64,000 bases of DNA, from NCBI GenBank assembly GCA_023414355.1, contig JAEZOB010000055.1, positions 62,001 to 126,000 on the forward strand. The letters are read 5' to 3'. This DNA comes from Bacillota bacterium (GTDB lineage: Bacteria > Bacillota > Clostridia > Lachnospirales > Lachnospiraceae). Every line of letters begins with the position of its first letter. The stretch's first letter is position 1. The notes under the pieces are model-generated. The model was not told where the DNA came from and did not search any database. It saw only the letters and a program-made list of their open reading frames with translations. Made by a program: the position numbers and the translations under genes. Shown piece by piece: positions 35,253 through 44,927 of the stretch.

Positions 35253-35470
35253 GCTTATAAACTGTACTCCCATCAGATATGCTATAAATGTTATCCATAT
35301 GATTCCTTACGCTTTCCATATGTTTTCAAACTATTTTCCCATATCTTATCCTTATGTTGCTATCATACACGAAGGATGATGTCCGTGGAAGTGACTTCAG
35401 TGACAACTATGCTATGACATTTGTCATATAGAGAACAGTGAAATATGCACAGGATTGTCCACGTTTTTCA
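35253..35470. other. Gap between divergent ABC operon and tyrS
   Basis: No gene is supported. It contains a perfect interrupted palindrome TATGACA-TT-TGTCATA at 35413-35428, about 43 bp upstream of the tyrS -35, a possible operator for either neighbour. No T-box leader for tyrS is present. Confidence 0.6.
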
Positions 35471-35499
35471 TTGAAAAATAAAATGCAATCATTTATAAT
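35471..35499 (+). promoter_or_regulatory. tyrS promoter
   Basis: TTGAAA (35471-35476), a 17-bp spacer and TATAAT (35494-35499). It leaves only about 28 nt of leader before the gene. Confidence 0.8.
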
Positions 35500-35533
35500 G
35501 TCTTTAGTTAACGATTAATAAGGAGGAATACCA

Positions 35534-36766
35534 ATGTCGACCAATGTTTATGACATATTAATGGAACGTGGGTTCATTGAGCAATGTACACACGAAGAAG
35601 AAGTCCGTGAATTATTAAGAAAGGAATCCGTTACCTTTTATATAGGCTTTGATGCAACTGCTGACAGCTTGACCGCAGGTCATTTCTTAACTGTTATGGC
35701 TATGATGCATATGCAGCGTGCCGGTCACAAACCGATCGCACTCTTAGGCGGCGGTACCACTATGATTGGAGATCCTACCGGTAAATCCGATATGCGTACC
35801 CTGATGACCATCGAAACCATTCAGCACAATGCTGACTGCTTCCAAAAGCAGCTCTCTAAATTCATCAATTTTGAGAACGGTCAGGCAATCATTGCAAATA
35901 ATGCTGATTGGCTGCTGGATTTAAATTATGTAGAATTCCTAAGAGAAATCGGTATCCATTTCTCAGTCAATAAGATGCTGACTGCCGATTGCTATAAGCA
36001 GCGTATGGAGAAGGGTCTGACCTTCTTCGAATTTAACTATATGCTAATGCAGTCCTATGACTTCTGGAAGTTGAACAAGCTGTATGGCTGTACTCTTGAG
36101 CTCGGTGGCAACGACCAGTGGTCCAATATCCTAGGCGGTGTAGATCTGATCCGCCGTAAGGAACAAAAGCCTGCCTTTGGTCTGACCTTCAAGCTTCTGA
36201 CCACCAGCGAGGGTATCAAGATGGGTAAAACCATGAAGGGTGCCGTATGGTTGGATCCGAACAAGACTACTCCTTACGAGTTCTATCAATATTGGAGAAA
36301 TATTGAGGATGTAAAGGTAGAAGAATGTCTCGGTCTTTTAACCTTCCTTCCGATGGATGAAGTAAAAAGACTCGGAGCCCTTAAGGATGCTGAGATCAAC
36401 CACGCAAAGGAAGTTCTTGCCTTTGAGATTACCAAGATCGTACATGGCGAGGAAGAAGCCATCAAGGCACAGGAAGCTGCAAGAGCACTGTTCGGCGGTG
36501 GTATGAAATCCGAAGATATCCCTACCACCACTTACGCTGCCGAAAAATTTGCTGAGGGCATCGATCTGATTACCATGATGTGCGATGCCAAGCTTTCTAC
36601 CTCTCGTTCCGATGCCAGACGTAATATCGAGCAGGGCGGCGTGACAGTGAATGATATCAAGGTTACTGACTTTGCCAAGGTATTCACGAGCAGCGATTTT
36701 GATGCCGATGGTGCACTTCTTGTTCGTAAGGGTAAGAAGGCATACCATAGATTTATGGTTCAGTAA
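35534..36766 (+). CDS. tyrS: Tyrosyl-tRNA synthetase
   Basis: This 410-aa class I synthetase has YIGFDATADSLTAGHFL near the N-terminus (HIGH-equivalent) and KMGKT (KMSKS-equivalent). The anticodon region is followed by an S4 RNA-binding domain (STSRSDARRNIEQGGVTVNDIKV). Tyr contacts include the FNYMLMQSYDF and GGNDQWSNI stretches. AAGGAGG precedes the ATG. Many Firmicute tyrS genes are T-box controlled; this one has too short a leader for that. Confidence 0.97.
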   Translation: MSTNVYDILMERGFIEQCTHEEEVRELLRKESVTFYIGFDATADSLTAGHFLTVMAMMHMQRAGHKPIALLGGGTTMIGDPTGKSDMRTLMTIETIQHNADCFQKQLSKFINFENGQAIIANNADWLLDLNYVEFLREIGIHFSVNKMLTADCYKQRMEKGLTFFEFNYMLMQSYDFWKLNKLYGCTLELGGNDQWSNILGGVDLIRRKEQKPAFGLTFKLLTTSEGIKMGKTMKGAVWLDPNKTTPYEFYQYWRNIEDVKVEECLGLLTFLPMDEVKRLGALKDAEINHAKEVLAFEITKIVHGEEEAIKAQEAARALFGGGMKSEDIPTTTYAAEKFAEGIDLITMMCDAKLSTSRSDARRNIEQGGVTVNDIKVTDFAKVFTSSDFDADGALLVRKGKKAYHRFMVQ

Positions 36767-36951
36767 TCTCCTGTTTCACTTGATATGGAAGCTGTATGTT
36801 TTTCTGCGTTTCAGTCTGTATTCTACCGATTATGATAGCCTTTTATTCGTTCCTGTTTCAATCAGTACTACCTGTTATGTACGTAATTGCTGCAGTTCCT
36901 GGCTGTCTTCTTCTGCAGCAGATGAAGAATAATAAGAATGGAGTTGAAGTT

Positions 36952-37992
36952 ATGCCTTGGTGTCCAAAATGCAATGCAGAATATCAGGAGGGATTTACCG
37001 TATGCTCCGACTGTGGAGTCGAACTGGTGGAAAGTCTTGAGGAAGAAGAAATACTTGTGCCCTTCTTTCAGGCAGAAGATAAAAAGATTGCAGATAAGCT
37101 GGCAAGTTTCTATCAATATTCTAACATGCCTTCCAGTGTAACCTTTGATGAAGAAAATGAGCTTTATATCGTAAATATTCCGCCAAAAGCGGAAAAAGAA
37201 GCAAGAAAGCTTTATCAGGCCTTCTACTTTGTGGAACGCGATAATATCGCCAATGGACTGTACGATGATGATAACGCAGAGGATAAAGAAAGTACTGATG
37301 AAACAGTACCCTCTGAAGACAATCTATCCGAGAAGGTCTTACCTGCAGAGGAAGCTGATCAGACAACCGAGAATTCCGAAGAAGGACCTGAAATTGAGCT
37401 ATTCGACGGTGAATTCAATGAGGATGAGCTATATGAGGAGGAAGCCGAGGTATACACTCCAAAAGCAAAACCTGCTAAGGTCAAAGTGGCTGATGAAGCA
37501 GATACTGACATCGAGCCTGAGGAGGATTCCAGAACTTATGTGATGAAGGCTGATAAATATAAGGATCTTGCAGGAACCGTATGGATTTTCCTTTTCTTCG
37601 GCATTGCCGGATTAATATTCGTGCTACTGAATGTCTTCGGTATTCTGACCGTATTTAATGGTTGGCTTCCAAATACCATCATGGGTATCCTGTTCCTCTT
37701 CTTCCTATATGTTGGTATCAGCACTAGTCAGAAGGCGAAAAAGCTTCGTTCCGAAATCTCTGCTGAGAACGAAATGACCGAGAAAATCAACTCCTGGTTC
37801 CGGGAGCATTTTACTGATGAATTCGTTGCATCCCTATATAACAATACGATTTCAGAGGAACTCAATTATATTAAGCTGACTGATACTGTCAAGGATCTGC
37901 TGTTGAAGGATTTCGGTCCCCAGAACCTTGCTTATCTTGATCGTCTGATTGAGGATTATTATAATAATAACTTCGATCAGGTCGTAATATAA
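36952..37992 (+). CDS. Zinc-ribbon membrane protein, hypothetical
   Basis: This 346-aa protein starts MPWCPKCNAEYQEGFTVC with a four-Cys zinc ribbon (two CxxC-type pairs at residues 4-21). A DUF2007-like small domain follows (about 30-95), then an acidic low-complexity linker (about 105-190, many Glu/Asp). Two membrane helices lie near 205-225 and 235-255, and a helical C-terminal domain ends it. The ATG at 36952 follows GGAG by 8 nt; an upstream in-frame hydrophobic stretch from 36796 is not translated in this view. Function unknown. Confidence 0.8.
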   Translation: MPWCPKCNAEYQEGFTVCSDCGVELVESLEEEEILVPFFQAEDKKIADKLASFYQYSNMPSSVTFDEENELYIVNIPPKAEKEARKLYQAFYFVERDNIANGLYDDDNAEDKESTDETVPSEDNLSEKVLPAEEADQTTENSEEGPEIELFDGEFNEDELYEEEAEVYTPKAKPAKVKVADEADTDIEPEEDSRTYVMKADKYKDLAGTVWIFLFFGIAGLIFVLLNVFGILTVFNGWLPNTIMGILFLFFLYVGISTSQKAKKLRSEISAENEMTEKINSWFREHFTDEFVASLYNNTISEELNYIKLTDTVKDLLLKDFGPQNLAYLDRLIEDYYNNNFDQVVI

Positions 37993-38054
37993 CCGTTTAT
38001 TTAGTACGTTAACATCCAATCAGAACATCATATTCGTGTGTAATAAAATACTTA

Positions 38055-38096
38055 ACCCGCAGTCATCCAATATTTCGTGTTGACTGCGGGTATTTT
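38055..38096. terminator. Bidirectional terminator
   Basis: A perfect 11-bp stem (ACCCGCAGTCA at 38055, its complement at 38081) lies between convergent genes, with A- and T-rich flanks. Confidence 0.85.
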
Positions 38097-38140
38097 ATAT
38101 TGTTACTAGTATGATGATTTATAAAGCTTGCCATACTTAA

Positions 38141-39571
38141 TTATCGTTCAATTAATTCATATTCTATCCCCCAGGATCGCAATGCTTCCTTATAGGCTTT
38201 CGACTTGCCCTTAGGAATGTATACGCTCGCTGGCATTCCACCAAACCAGAAGGGCTTTTCCCCTGTTAACTCAGGAGGATCGCCTTTGAATTCAACACAA
38301 TAGGAATTATTTGCATCTCGATGGAACTTTTTCAGGCTTTTTGGCAAAATCACTCTATAAGGTATCCCATCTCCGCCCATATCAATATCTAAGGAACCTT
38401 CTGCGGCATATTCCACCCCTTCAGGTACGACTACTTCCTCAAAACTATTCTTTGCATACAATAAGGTTTTGCCATCCTTCGTAAAGAGCCAGCCATTTTC
38501 ATCATTTTTATAATATTGATTAGCTTCGTCTACAATTACGTCACATAATGCTGGCGAAAAATCAATAGTAATGGGATGTTCTCCGATTTTCTCGACAGAG
38601 GCAGGGATCTTGATGGTATTGATAGGGTCTTCAAGGACGATACAATAATACCCGATTTCTTCTAGCCCCTTTGGCAGCTCTAAACATCCATCCGCTCCTC
38701 CTGCTCCTAACTCATCACTGCAAGACCAATAATTTAACGCATAATCCCCCAGCTTTTTAACTGTGGATGGCAGATTGCTGGCGATACCCTCAAGAGCATA
38801 ATCCCCAATTACTTCAAGACCTTCATTCAGCTTCAACGTGACAGCATCACAACCACTCCAGCCCTGATCAAATGAATTCTCACCGATAGTTTTGATGGTA
38901 GAAGGCAGAGTAATTTCTATTCTATAGGTATCAATGTCTGAAGTATAACCACAATAATTGAAAGCCGCCTTCTCTATCATAGTTCGACCTTCTTCAAATG
39001 TGATACACATCGGCCCAATTTGCTGAAACGCACTTTCATCAAGCTTTACATCCTTCGGAATGCAAAGTGACACCTTCTTCATATTCTTTACATCTGCTTC
39101 CTCACCAAGCGAAAACGCATTCGATCCGATTTCAGTAATCCCTTCCGGTATTGTAATCGTCCTTTCTGAATTATAACCTCCGATATACTGAACAATCTTG
39201 TTTCCTTCGATGATAAAGTCCTTACTTGTATTTATCTCGTTATTCTTATCTTCTTCCTTTGCTTCGTTCGTATCTACTTTCTTCGCATCATTCTTATCTA
39301 CATTTTTATCTATGTTCTTATCTATATTCTCATTTGCGTTCTCGCATATATTCTCATCTTCGTTACCAGCGCCTAAAGGTTCCAATCCATCCTTTGTGTC
39401 TTGCTCCTCTCCTGAGGAATTCATTGATATTGTTCCCTCTGTCTTTCTCTCCGATGTGCTTTGTTTGCCATCCTTCATTTCATGATTCATCTTAATTATA
39501 AATAACAATGATAATAATAAAATACCCGCAAGTATTACTACTACATATCTTAATTTCATACCTTTACTCAC
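38141..39571 (-). CDS. BspA-type leucine-rich repeat surface protein
   Basis: This 476-aa protein has an N-terminal membrane anchor (about residues 8-27) and a charged repetitive linker (about 75-115; a DKN-type pattern such as ENIDKNIDKNVDKN). It ends in LRR_5/BspA repeats from about 130 onwards (ITIPEGITEIGSNAF, ITLPSTIKTIGENSF, LKLNEGLEVIGDYAL and others). Such proteins mediate adhesion or are of unknown role in gut and soil Clostridia. The start is uncertain: GTG at 39571 or ATG at 39559, neither with an ideally placed ribosome site. Confidence 0.85.
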   Translation of the reverse strand: MSKGMKLRYVVVILAGILLLSLLFIIKMNHEMKDGKQSTSERKTEGTISMNSSGEEQDTKDGLEPLGAGNEDENICENANENIDKNIDKNVDKNDAKKVDTNEAKEEDKNNEINTSKDFIIEGNKIVQYIGGYNSERTITIPEGITEIGSNAFSLGEEADVKNMKKVSLCIPKDVKLDESAFQQIGPMCITFEEGRTMIEKAAFNYCGYTSDIDTYRIEITLPSTIKTIGENSFDQGWSGCDAVTLKLNEGLEVIGDYALEGIASNLPSTVKKLGDYALNYWSCSDELGAGGADGCLELPKGLEEIGYYCIVLEDPINTIKIPASVEKIGEHPITIDFSPALCDVIVDEANQYYKNDENGWLFTKDGKTLLYAKNSFEEVVVPEGVEYAAEGSLDIDMGGDGIPYRVILPKSLKKFHRDANNSYCVEFKGDPPELTGEKPFWFGGMPASVYIPKGKSKAYKEALRSWGIEYELIER

Positions 39572-39718
39572 TCTCCCCTGTTAATCACCATATGACGCAA
39601 ATATCTACCTCTTTTCCAAACAGTATCCATATATTACCACACCCATAGGATGAATTCTACTATTTTCTTCGGGAGCTATTAAATCTTTCATAATTGTCGA
39701 CTCTTTACCTCTGAACGG

Positions 39719-39746
39719 TTGACATTTCCTTCTGGTATGGTATACT
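39719..39746 (+). promoter_or_regulatory. birA promoter
   Basis: A perfect TTGACA (39719-39724), a 16-bp spacer and TATACT (39741-39746), 30 bp before the birA start. Confidence 0.75.
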
Positions 39747-39776
39747 AAAGCATCATATGTGATAAGGACGTATTCC

Positions 39777-40754
39777 ATGGAATTAAAATATCAGGTACTT
39801 AGAATTTTAGAAGAAAACCGTGGCAGCTCTGTCAATGGGATGAAGCTCGCCAAAGATCTCTTTGTTACACGAAGTGCCATCTGGAAAGCTATGAAAGCCT
39901 TACAAAAGGATGGATACCGGATTGAAGCCGTACCGAATAAAGGCTATTGTCTGCTAACCGATAATGACATTATTTCTGCTGAAAGTATCACGCCATACCT
40001 GACAGGTAATGCGAGAAGCTTTCAGCTCGACGTAAGACAGACAGTCACCTCTACCAATACCGTTGCGAAAGAGCTTGCTGTAAAGGGTGCAAAAGAAGGT
40101 ACCGTCATTCTTGCCAGGGAACAGTCGGAAGGCAGAGGCCGAATGGGGCGCAGCTTCTATTCTCCGATGGCTTCGGGAGTATACTTTACTTTGATTCTTA
40201 GACCAACCCTTAATCTTGAGGACTCCCTTCTGATTACGACAGCTGCTGCTGTTGCAGTGGTGAAAGCAATTGAGGCTGTTGCCGGGATCAAGGCAGGGAT
40301 AAAGTGGGTAAATGATGTCTTTGTTGGCGGAAAGAAGGTCTGCGGAATTCTGACAGAAGCTTCATTAAACTTTGAAAGCGGTGGTCTGGAATATGCGGTC
40401 GTCGGAATAGGCATCAATATCGAAACAAGCAATTTTCCGAAAGACCTTACCCAGATCGCAGGTTCTCTCTTCTCGGATAAACCGTCGGACAAGCCGGTTA
40501 CCTCTATGTTGGTAGCGGAAGTTCTGAATAACATGGCTGAATGCATGGATACCCTCACCGATAAGAAATATCTCGAGGAATACCGAAGTCATTCTTTCCT
40601 GATCGGGCAAGATATTCTTGTATTGAAGGGTGCTGTAGCTATCCCTGCCAAGGCTGTTACGATTGATGAAAAAGCTCGGCTTGTCGTAGAATATGAGGAT
40701 AGTAGTAGGGAGGCCTTAAGCTCCGGAGAGGTCAGCGTAAGGATGAAGTCCTGA
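39777..40754 (+). CDS. birA: Biotin-protein ligase / biotin repressor
   Basis: This 325-aa bifunctional enzyme has an N-terminal HTH (LFVTRSAIWKAMKALQKDGY), a ligase core with GRGRMGRSFYSP (biotinyl-AMP binding) and KWVNDVFVGGKKVCGILTEA (catalytic Lys), and an SH3-like C-terminal domain. The HTH suggests it also represses biotin genes; bioY follows 97 bp downstream. The ATG at 39777 follows AAGGA; the in-frame TTG/GTG region at 39759 is upstream of any site. Confidence 0.95.
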   Translation: MELKYQVLRILEENRGSSVNGMKLAKDLFVTRSAIWKAMKALQKDGYRIEAVPNKGYCLLTDNDIISAESITPYLTGNARSFQLDVRQTVTSTNTVAKELAVKGAKEGTVILAREQSEGRGRMGRSFYSPMASGVYFTLILRPTLNLEDSLLITTAAAVAVVKAIEAVAGIKAGIKWVNDVFVGGKKVCGILTEASLNFESGGLEYAVVGIGINIETSNFPKDLTQIAGSLFSDKPSDKPVTSMLVAEVLNNMAECMDTLTDKKYLEEYRSHSFLIGQDILVLKGAVAIPAKAVTIDEKARLVVEYEDSSREALSSGEVSVRMKS

Positions 40755-40851
40755 TTCGTGTCAGCTTTCAGCCTTCTACACATGTAGACAAAGAATACAA
40801 CTATACTTCGAAAGGATCGTATATAGATTTAAGCTATATACCTGTAGGATT

Positions 40852-41421
40852 ATGAATCAAACACAAACATCTCAAACTAGAGTTCAAAGAATCAAGACCA
40901 GAGATCTGGTACTAACCGGAATGTTTACAGCAATCATCTGTGTTCTGTCACAGATCTCCATCCCTGTTCCTCCCATCCCCTTTACTTTAGGTCTACTAGC
41001 CATCTTTTTGACTGGTGCACTGTTGCCCCCCAGGTATGCTTTCCTTTCAGTAATAGCTTATCTTCTGCTGGGTGCATTCGGGGTACCTGTATTTACAGGC
41101 TTCAAAGGCGGTTTACAGAACCTAACCGGTATGACCGGAGGTTATCTGGCTGCTTATCCGATTATGGCCTTTATCGTTGCACTCAGCTGTAAGCTAATTA
41201 AGAAGCATAAGATACTCGCCCTGGCAGTCGGTATGACTACCGCATTGCTGGTCTGCTATCTGCTGGGAACTGCATGGTTTACCGTAATTACGGACAAATC
41301 CTTCTATACTGCGTTAACGCTCTGCGTTTTCCCTTTCATCGCTTTTGATATTCTTAAAATAGTACTAGCCATTTCCTTCAGTCTGGTATTAAAAAAAAGC
41401 GTGATGAAGAACCTATGGTAA
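40852..41421 (+). CDS. bioY: Biotin transporter substrate-binding subunit BioY
   Basis: This 189-aa membrane protein has six helices and BioY signatures IPVPPIPFTLGLLAIFLTG, LLLGAFGVPVFTGFKGG and TGGYLAAYP. It is the S component of an ECF transporter; the energising EcfAAT genes are elsewhere. Its location after birA is consistent with biotin-dependent control. No clear BirA palindrome was identified in the 97-bp gap. Its terminator follows at once. Confidence 0.95.
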   Translation: MNQTQTSQTRVQRIKTRDLVLTGMFTAIICVLSQISIPVPPIPFTLGLLAIFLTGALLPPRYAFLSVIAYLLLGAFGVPVFTGFKGGLQNLTGMTGGYLAAYPIMAFIVALSCKLIKKHKILALAVGMTTALLVCYLLGTAWFTVITDKSFYTALTLCVFPFIAFDILKIVLAISFSLVLKKSVMKNLW

Positions 41422-41426
41422 TAAAG

Positions 41427-41460
41427 AAAGCGGACGATGATCCAGATCGTCCGCTTTTTT
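41427..41460 (+). terminator. bioY terminator
   Basis: AAGCGGACGAT pairs with ATCGTCCGCTT around a 7-nt loop, followed by six T. Confidence 0.92.
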
Positions 41461-41543
41461 ATACATTATAACATTATTACAAAAATCTAATATGACAGCT
41501 CTATCCAAATAGAAGCAAGTCATTTATTCTCAATAGTTTCGTT

Positions 41544-44500
41544 CTACATTGGCTCGAACAACTCTTCCAGCTCTTGTTTCGTCAGGGAATTGATAAAGAC
41601 CTCCTTGGAGCTGATAATGGAGTCAGAAAGCTCCTTCTTCTTCCGCTGCAGTTTAAATATCTTCTCTTCTATCGTTCCTTTGGTTATCAGCTTCATCACA
41701 TGAACCTTATTCTGTTGACCAATTCTGTAGGCACGGTCTGTCGCCTGATCCTCCACAGCGGGATTCCACCAAGGGTCATAATGGATTACCGTATCGGCTC
41801 CGGTTAAGTTAAGTCCCGTTCCTCCCGCTTTTAATGAGATTAGGAATACCTTGCCCTCACCGTTGTTAAAGCGTTTCACGTATTCATTTCTGTCCTGGGT
41901 CGGAGTTGATCCCTCCAGGTAAAAATACGGAATATCCAGATCATTCAATTCACCTTCGATAATCCGAAGCATGGAAGTGAATTGTGAAAACACCAGAATA
42001 CGATGATCATTGGCAATCGCCTCCGGTATAATCTCCATCAACAGTTCCAGCTTACCGCTTCCTCCCTGGTAATTCTCCAGGAAGGTAGAAGGATGACAGC
42101 AGATCTGGCGAAGTCTTGTGAGTGCAGCAAGAATCTTGATCCTGTTCTTCTCTACACCGCTTTCCTCTATCTCGGAATGAAGCTCACTACGGATATTCTC
42201 AAGGAATGATAAGTAAACCAGCCTCTGGCCTTCTGAAAGATCCGTCAGCATCTTCGTCTCATACTTATCCGGTAACTCTGTCAGTACATCCTTCTTCATA
42301 CGCCGCAATATAAAAGGTTCAATATGCTGATGCAGGTCACTGAGTGCCTTCTCGTCCTCCTTCATGATCGGCTTTTCATATAATTCAACAAACCGGCTGT
42401 GGGTATACAGATACTCCGGCATGATAAAGTCAAAGATGGACCACAGCTCGGATAAGCTGTTCTCAATCGGTGTACCGGTAAGCGCAAACCGGTGCTTTGC
42501 ACGCAGTCGCTTTACCGATTTGGCATTCAAGGAGGAATCATTTTTGATAAACTGAGCTTCATCGATGAAAACCGTATGGAATTCCAGCTTCTCATAAATA
42601 TTAATGTCTCTTCTGATCAAAGGATAGGAGGTAATGAGTACATCATAGTTCTTATAGCTTTCAATTGCCTCCTGACGTTCCGACGGATTTCCCGTGATTA
42701 CCAATGCTTTAATCATTGGAGCAAAGTTTTCAATCTCATCCTGCCAGTTATAAATCAGGGAGGTAGGGCAAACAATCAGATGATGCTCCCTCTTCCCGAA
42801 CATAACCTCGGAGGCAATATAAACGATGGATTGCAGGGTTTTACCAAGACCCATATCATCCGCCAGAATACCTCCAAGCTCGTTATCAGCCAAAGTCTTC
42901 AACCACTTATATCCTGTCAGCTGATAGGGTCTTAATTCCGCCAGTATTCCGTCCGGTAACAGATACTCTGTCCTGGAAGGATTTAGGATCTTCTCTGTCA
43001 ACACCATAAAATCCCGATCCCGCTCAAAGACAAATTCGTGGTCAGAAAATGCCTTCTCAAGGTATAATGCATTCTGCTTCTCCAGAAGCATCGCATCTTC
43101 TTTCATATTCTTGTCCTTGATATGCAGAGAGCTTAAGATATGGGATACTTCATCGACAGTCTTGTCTTCAAGATTGATAAAGCTTCCGTTCTTCAGTCTG
43201 TAATACTTCTTCTTAATCTGATAGGAATGCAGCAGCTCCTTGAGTTCTTCCTTCGGAACCTCATCAAAGGATAAGTCCAGCTCCAGCATATTAAATTCCG
43301 AATTAATTCGGACTCCTGCCTTAAAGCTCCCCGGAGCACGAATTCCCAGACGTCTAAAGTCCTCAGAATAAAACAGATTTGCCTTATCCTCCAGCTCCAT
43401 GACGGTGCCGGACAGAAAATCATAGATTTTATCCTCATCCTTCAGCAGGTAGAAATTCTTATAAGGAACGAAGCCAAGTCTCAGCAGCTCCGATATAATC
43501 GCATCCTCCTTCTCCCTCTGGCGGACGATGATATAGGAGCCTGCAGCAGCATTTCCGAAGGAATTGAATTCATACTCACCGTATTTATATTTGAGTTCTG
43601 CTTTGATTCCGGTCTTATATTTATCAAAGTAAAGCTTAGCTTCCATATCACAGGTGATATAACGACTTTTTAGCTCCTCTGGTACATCGAGAACCATGGT
43701 CTCACTAATTCTCGGTAACACATGCTCCAAAAAGCTTGTCTTGGAGTCACCGCGGAAGGTCATAGGATCCTTATCCTTCCCAAGACTGTTATAAAAAGGC
43801 TTAAAATTTCGGATAAATTTTTTATCAGGAAGATAAATCGCACCATCAAAATATAGAAGCTCTCCGGTCTCAGACAGCGGCAATACCGCTTCTTTTCCCT
43901 GATAATCTACTGAGATGGCTTCCTCATCGAGGGACAACTGATAGGAAATCACCGGGTTCCCCTTAATAAACACCACATCTGTATAGGTTTTTCCGTACAG
44001 CTCCAGCGTAAAGCCTTTCTCCTTAAGAATATCGAACAGCTTGATCAGCATATTCTTCGTGATGAACATCTGCGATTTCGAAAATATTTTTGAGAAATGC
44101 GTGCTGTCTATCACTTCCTGTATTTCATAAACACCGAGCAGATAATCCAGAAGCTCGAGAGATATTGTATCAAAGGTGCTCTCTCCATTTACATATTTAA
44201 ATTCCTTACCTATGGCAAAGCTCTCATGATGATAAAGATCGGAAAGAAATTTCTTAATTGTCTGAATCTTATATTTCCTGCTGCTTCCTCCGTGCAGGGA
44301 AACCAAAGCCCTGCCGCTCTCTCCCTTTAGAATGGAAGGAATGCTGATTGTTACATCGATCTGAAATGTCTCACCAACTAGAACTGTATCCTCCTGAGAC
44401 ATAAAGTAGTCTAACAGCTGCATTACTTTACGCTCTTCCGGACTTTTTGATTCGGACATTAGGGAACGTTCCTGATATTTCAGAACAAATAATAGTGCTG

Positions 44501-44756
44501 CGACTACATGCTTGCAGGCCCCCTGATCCTTCAGCCTGGAAGGACAATTACAGCTATAATCAAAGGAACCATCCTCCTGTTCGTCGATCGTAACAGAATA
44601 ATTATAGTTCCCTTTTACAGTCAACCGATACTGTTTACTGGCATTGGAATAAGTAGCATTAATGATCCGGTTATCTTTATAATATTGCAAACCGCGAGCA
44701 TAGATAGTATCATTGGATGCTAAGTTTCTTATTCCTGTACGCGAAATTTGAATCAT
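41544..44756 (-). CDS. SNF2/Swi2-family helicase with SWIM zinc finger
   Basis: This 1070-aa protein has an N-terminal SWIM finger (FDYSCNCPSR ... GACKHVV, CxC...CxH), a long SNF2-associated middle (about 120-590), then an SF2 motor. The motor has Walker A DDMGLGKT, Walker B DEAQ, TGTPIENS, SLKAGGTGLNLTGAD and DRAYRIGQ. Bacterial members are DNA-stimulated ATPases of poorly defined role, often linked to RNA polymerase recycling or phage defence. I chose the ATG at 44756 (AAAGGTG upstream); the longer frame to 44825 is made partly of a repeat-element end. Confidence 0.93.
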   Translation of the reverse strand: MIQISRTGIRNLASNDTIYARGLQYYKDNRIINATYSNASKQYRLTVKGNYNYSVTIDEQEDGSFDYSCNCPSRLKDQGACKHVVAALLFVLKYQERSLMSESKSPEERKVMQLLDYFMSQEDTVLVGETFQIDVTISIPSILKGESGRALVSLHGGSSRKYKIQTIKKFLSDLYHHESFAIGKEFKYVNGESTFDTISLELLDYLLGVYEIQEVIDSTHFSKIFSKSQMFITKNMLIKLFDILKEKGFTLELYGKTYTDVVFIKGNPVISYQLSLDEEAISVDYQGKEAVLPLSETGELLYFDGAIYLPDKKFIRNFKPFYNSLGKDKDPMTFRGDSKTSFLEHVLPRISETMVLDVPEELKSRYITCDMEAKLYFDKYKTGIKAELKYKYGEYEFNSFGNAAAGSYIIVRQREKEDAIISELLRLGFVPYKNFYLLKDEDKIYDFLSGTVMELEDKANLFYSEDFRRLGIRAPGSFKAGVRINSEFNMLELDLSFDEVPKEELKELLHSYQIKKKYYRLKNGSFINLEDKTVDEVSHILSSLHIKDKNMKEDAMLLEKQNALYLEKAFSDHEFVFERDRDFMVLTEKILNPSRTEYLLPDGILAELRPYQLTGYKWLKTLADNELGGILADDMGLGKTLQSIVYIASEVMFGKREHHLIVCPTSLIYNWQDEIENFAPMIKALVITGNPSERQEAIESYKNYDVLITSYPLIRRDINIYEKLEFHTVFIDEAQFIKNDSSLNAKSVKRLRAKHRFALTGTPIENSLSELWSIFDFIMPEYLYTHSRFVELYEKPIMKEDEKALSDLHQHIEPFILRRMKKDVLTELPDKYETKMLTDLSEGQRLVYLSFLENIRSELHSEIEESGVEKNRIKILAALTRLRQICCHPSTFLENYQGGSGKLELLMEIIPEAIANDHRILVFSQFTSMLRIIEGELNDLDIPYFYLEGSTPTQDRNEYVKRFNNGEGKVFLISLKAGGTGLNLTGADTVIHYDPWWNPAVEDQATDRAYRIGQQNKVHVMKLITKGTIEEKIFKLQRKKKELSDSIISSKEVFINSLTKQELEELFEPM

Positions 44757-44788
44757 ATACGCACACCTTTCCTGTTTTGTAGCAAGGA

Positions 44789-44822
44789 TTAAAATGTCAA
44801 AAAGTGCCTTAACCACTTTAAT
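44789..44822. repeat. Solo/compact copy of the palindromic element end
   Basis: ATTAAAATGTCAAAAAGTGC and, inverted, ATTAAAGTGG flank this 34-bp sequence. The left end matches the terminal consensus of the elements at 35138 and 62601. It lies directly upstream of the SNF2 start. Confidence 0.5.
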
Positions 44823-44883
44823 CATCTAATAATTATACCACACAAGAAAGGAGTTGTGCAAAATATTTCGTTGATTTTAAGCC

Positions 44884-44927
44884 AAAAAGAAGAGAGTATT
44901 CTATCTGTCCAAGACGAATACTCTCTT
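44884..44927 (-). terminator. Terminator of the candidate noncoding RNA
   Basis: A perfect 12-bp stem (AAGAGAGTATTC and its complement, 44890-44901 and 44916-44927) is followed on the minus strand by CTTTTTGG. No minus-strand protein gene ends here, so it probably terminates the RNA starting near 45300. Confidence 0.75.

Noticed and set aside
35400..35533. T-box leader for tyrS
   Set aside because: The promoter leaves only about 28 nt of leader and no T-box sequence or specifier stem is present.
40755..40851. BirA operator upstream of bioY
   Set aside because: Only a short CTACACATGTAG palindrome is present, without the long half-sites expected for a BirA site.
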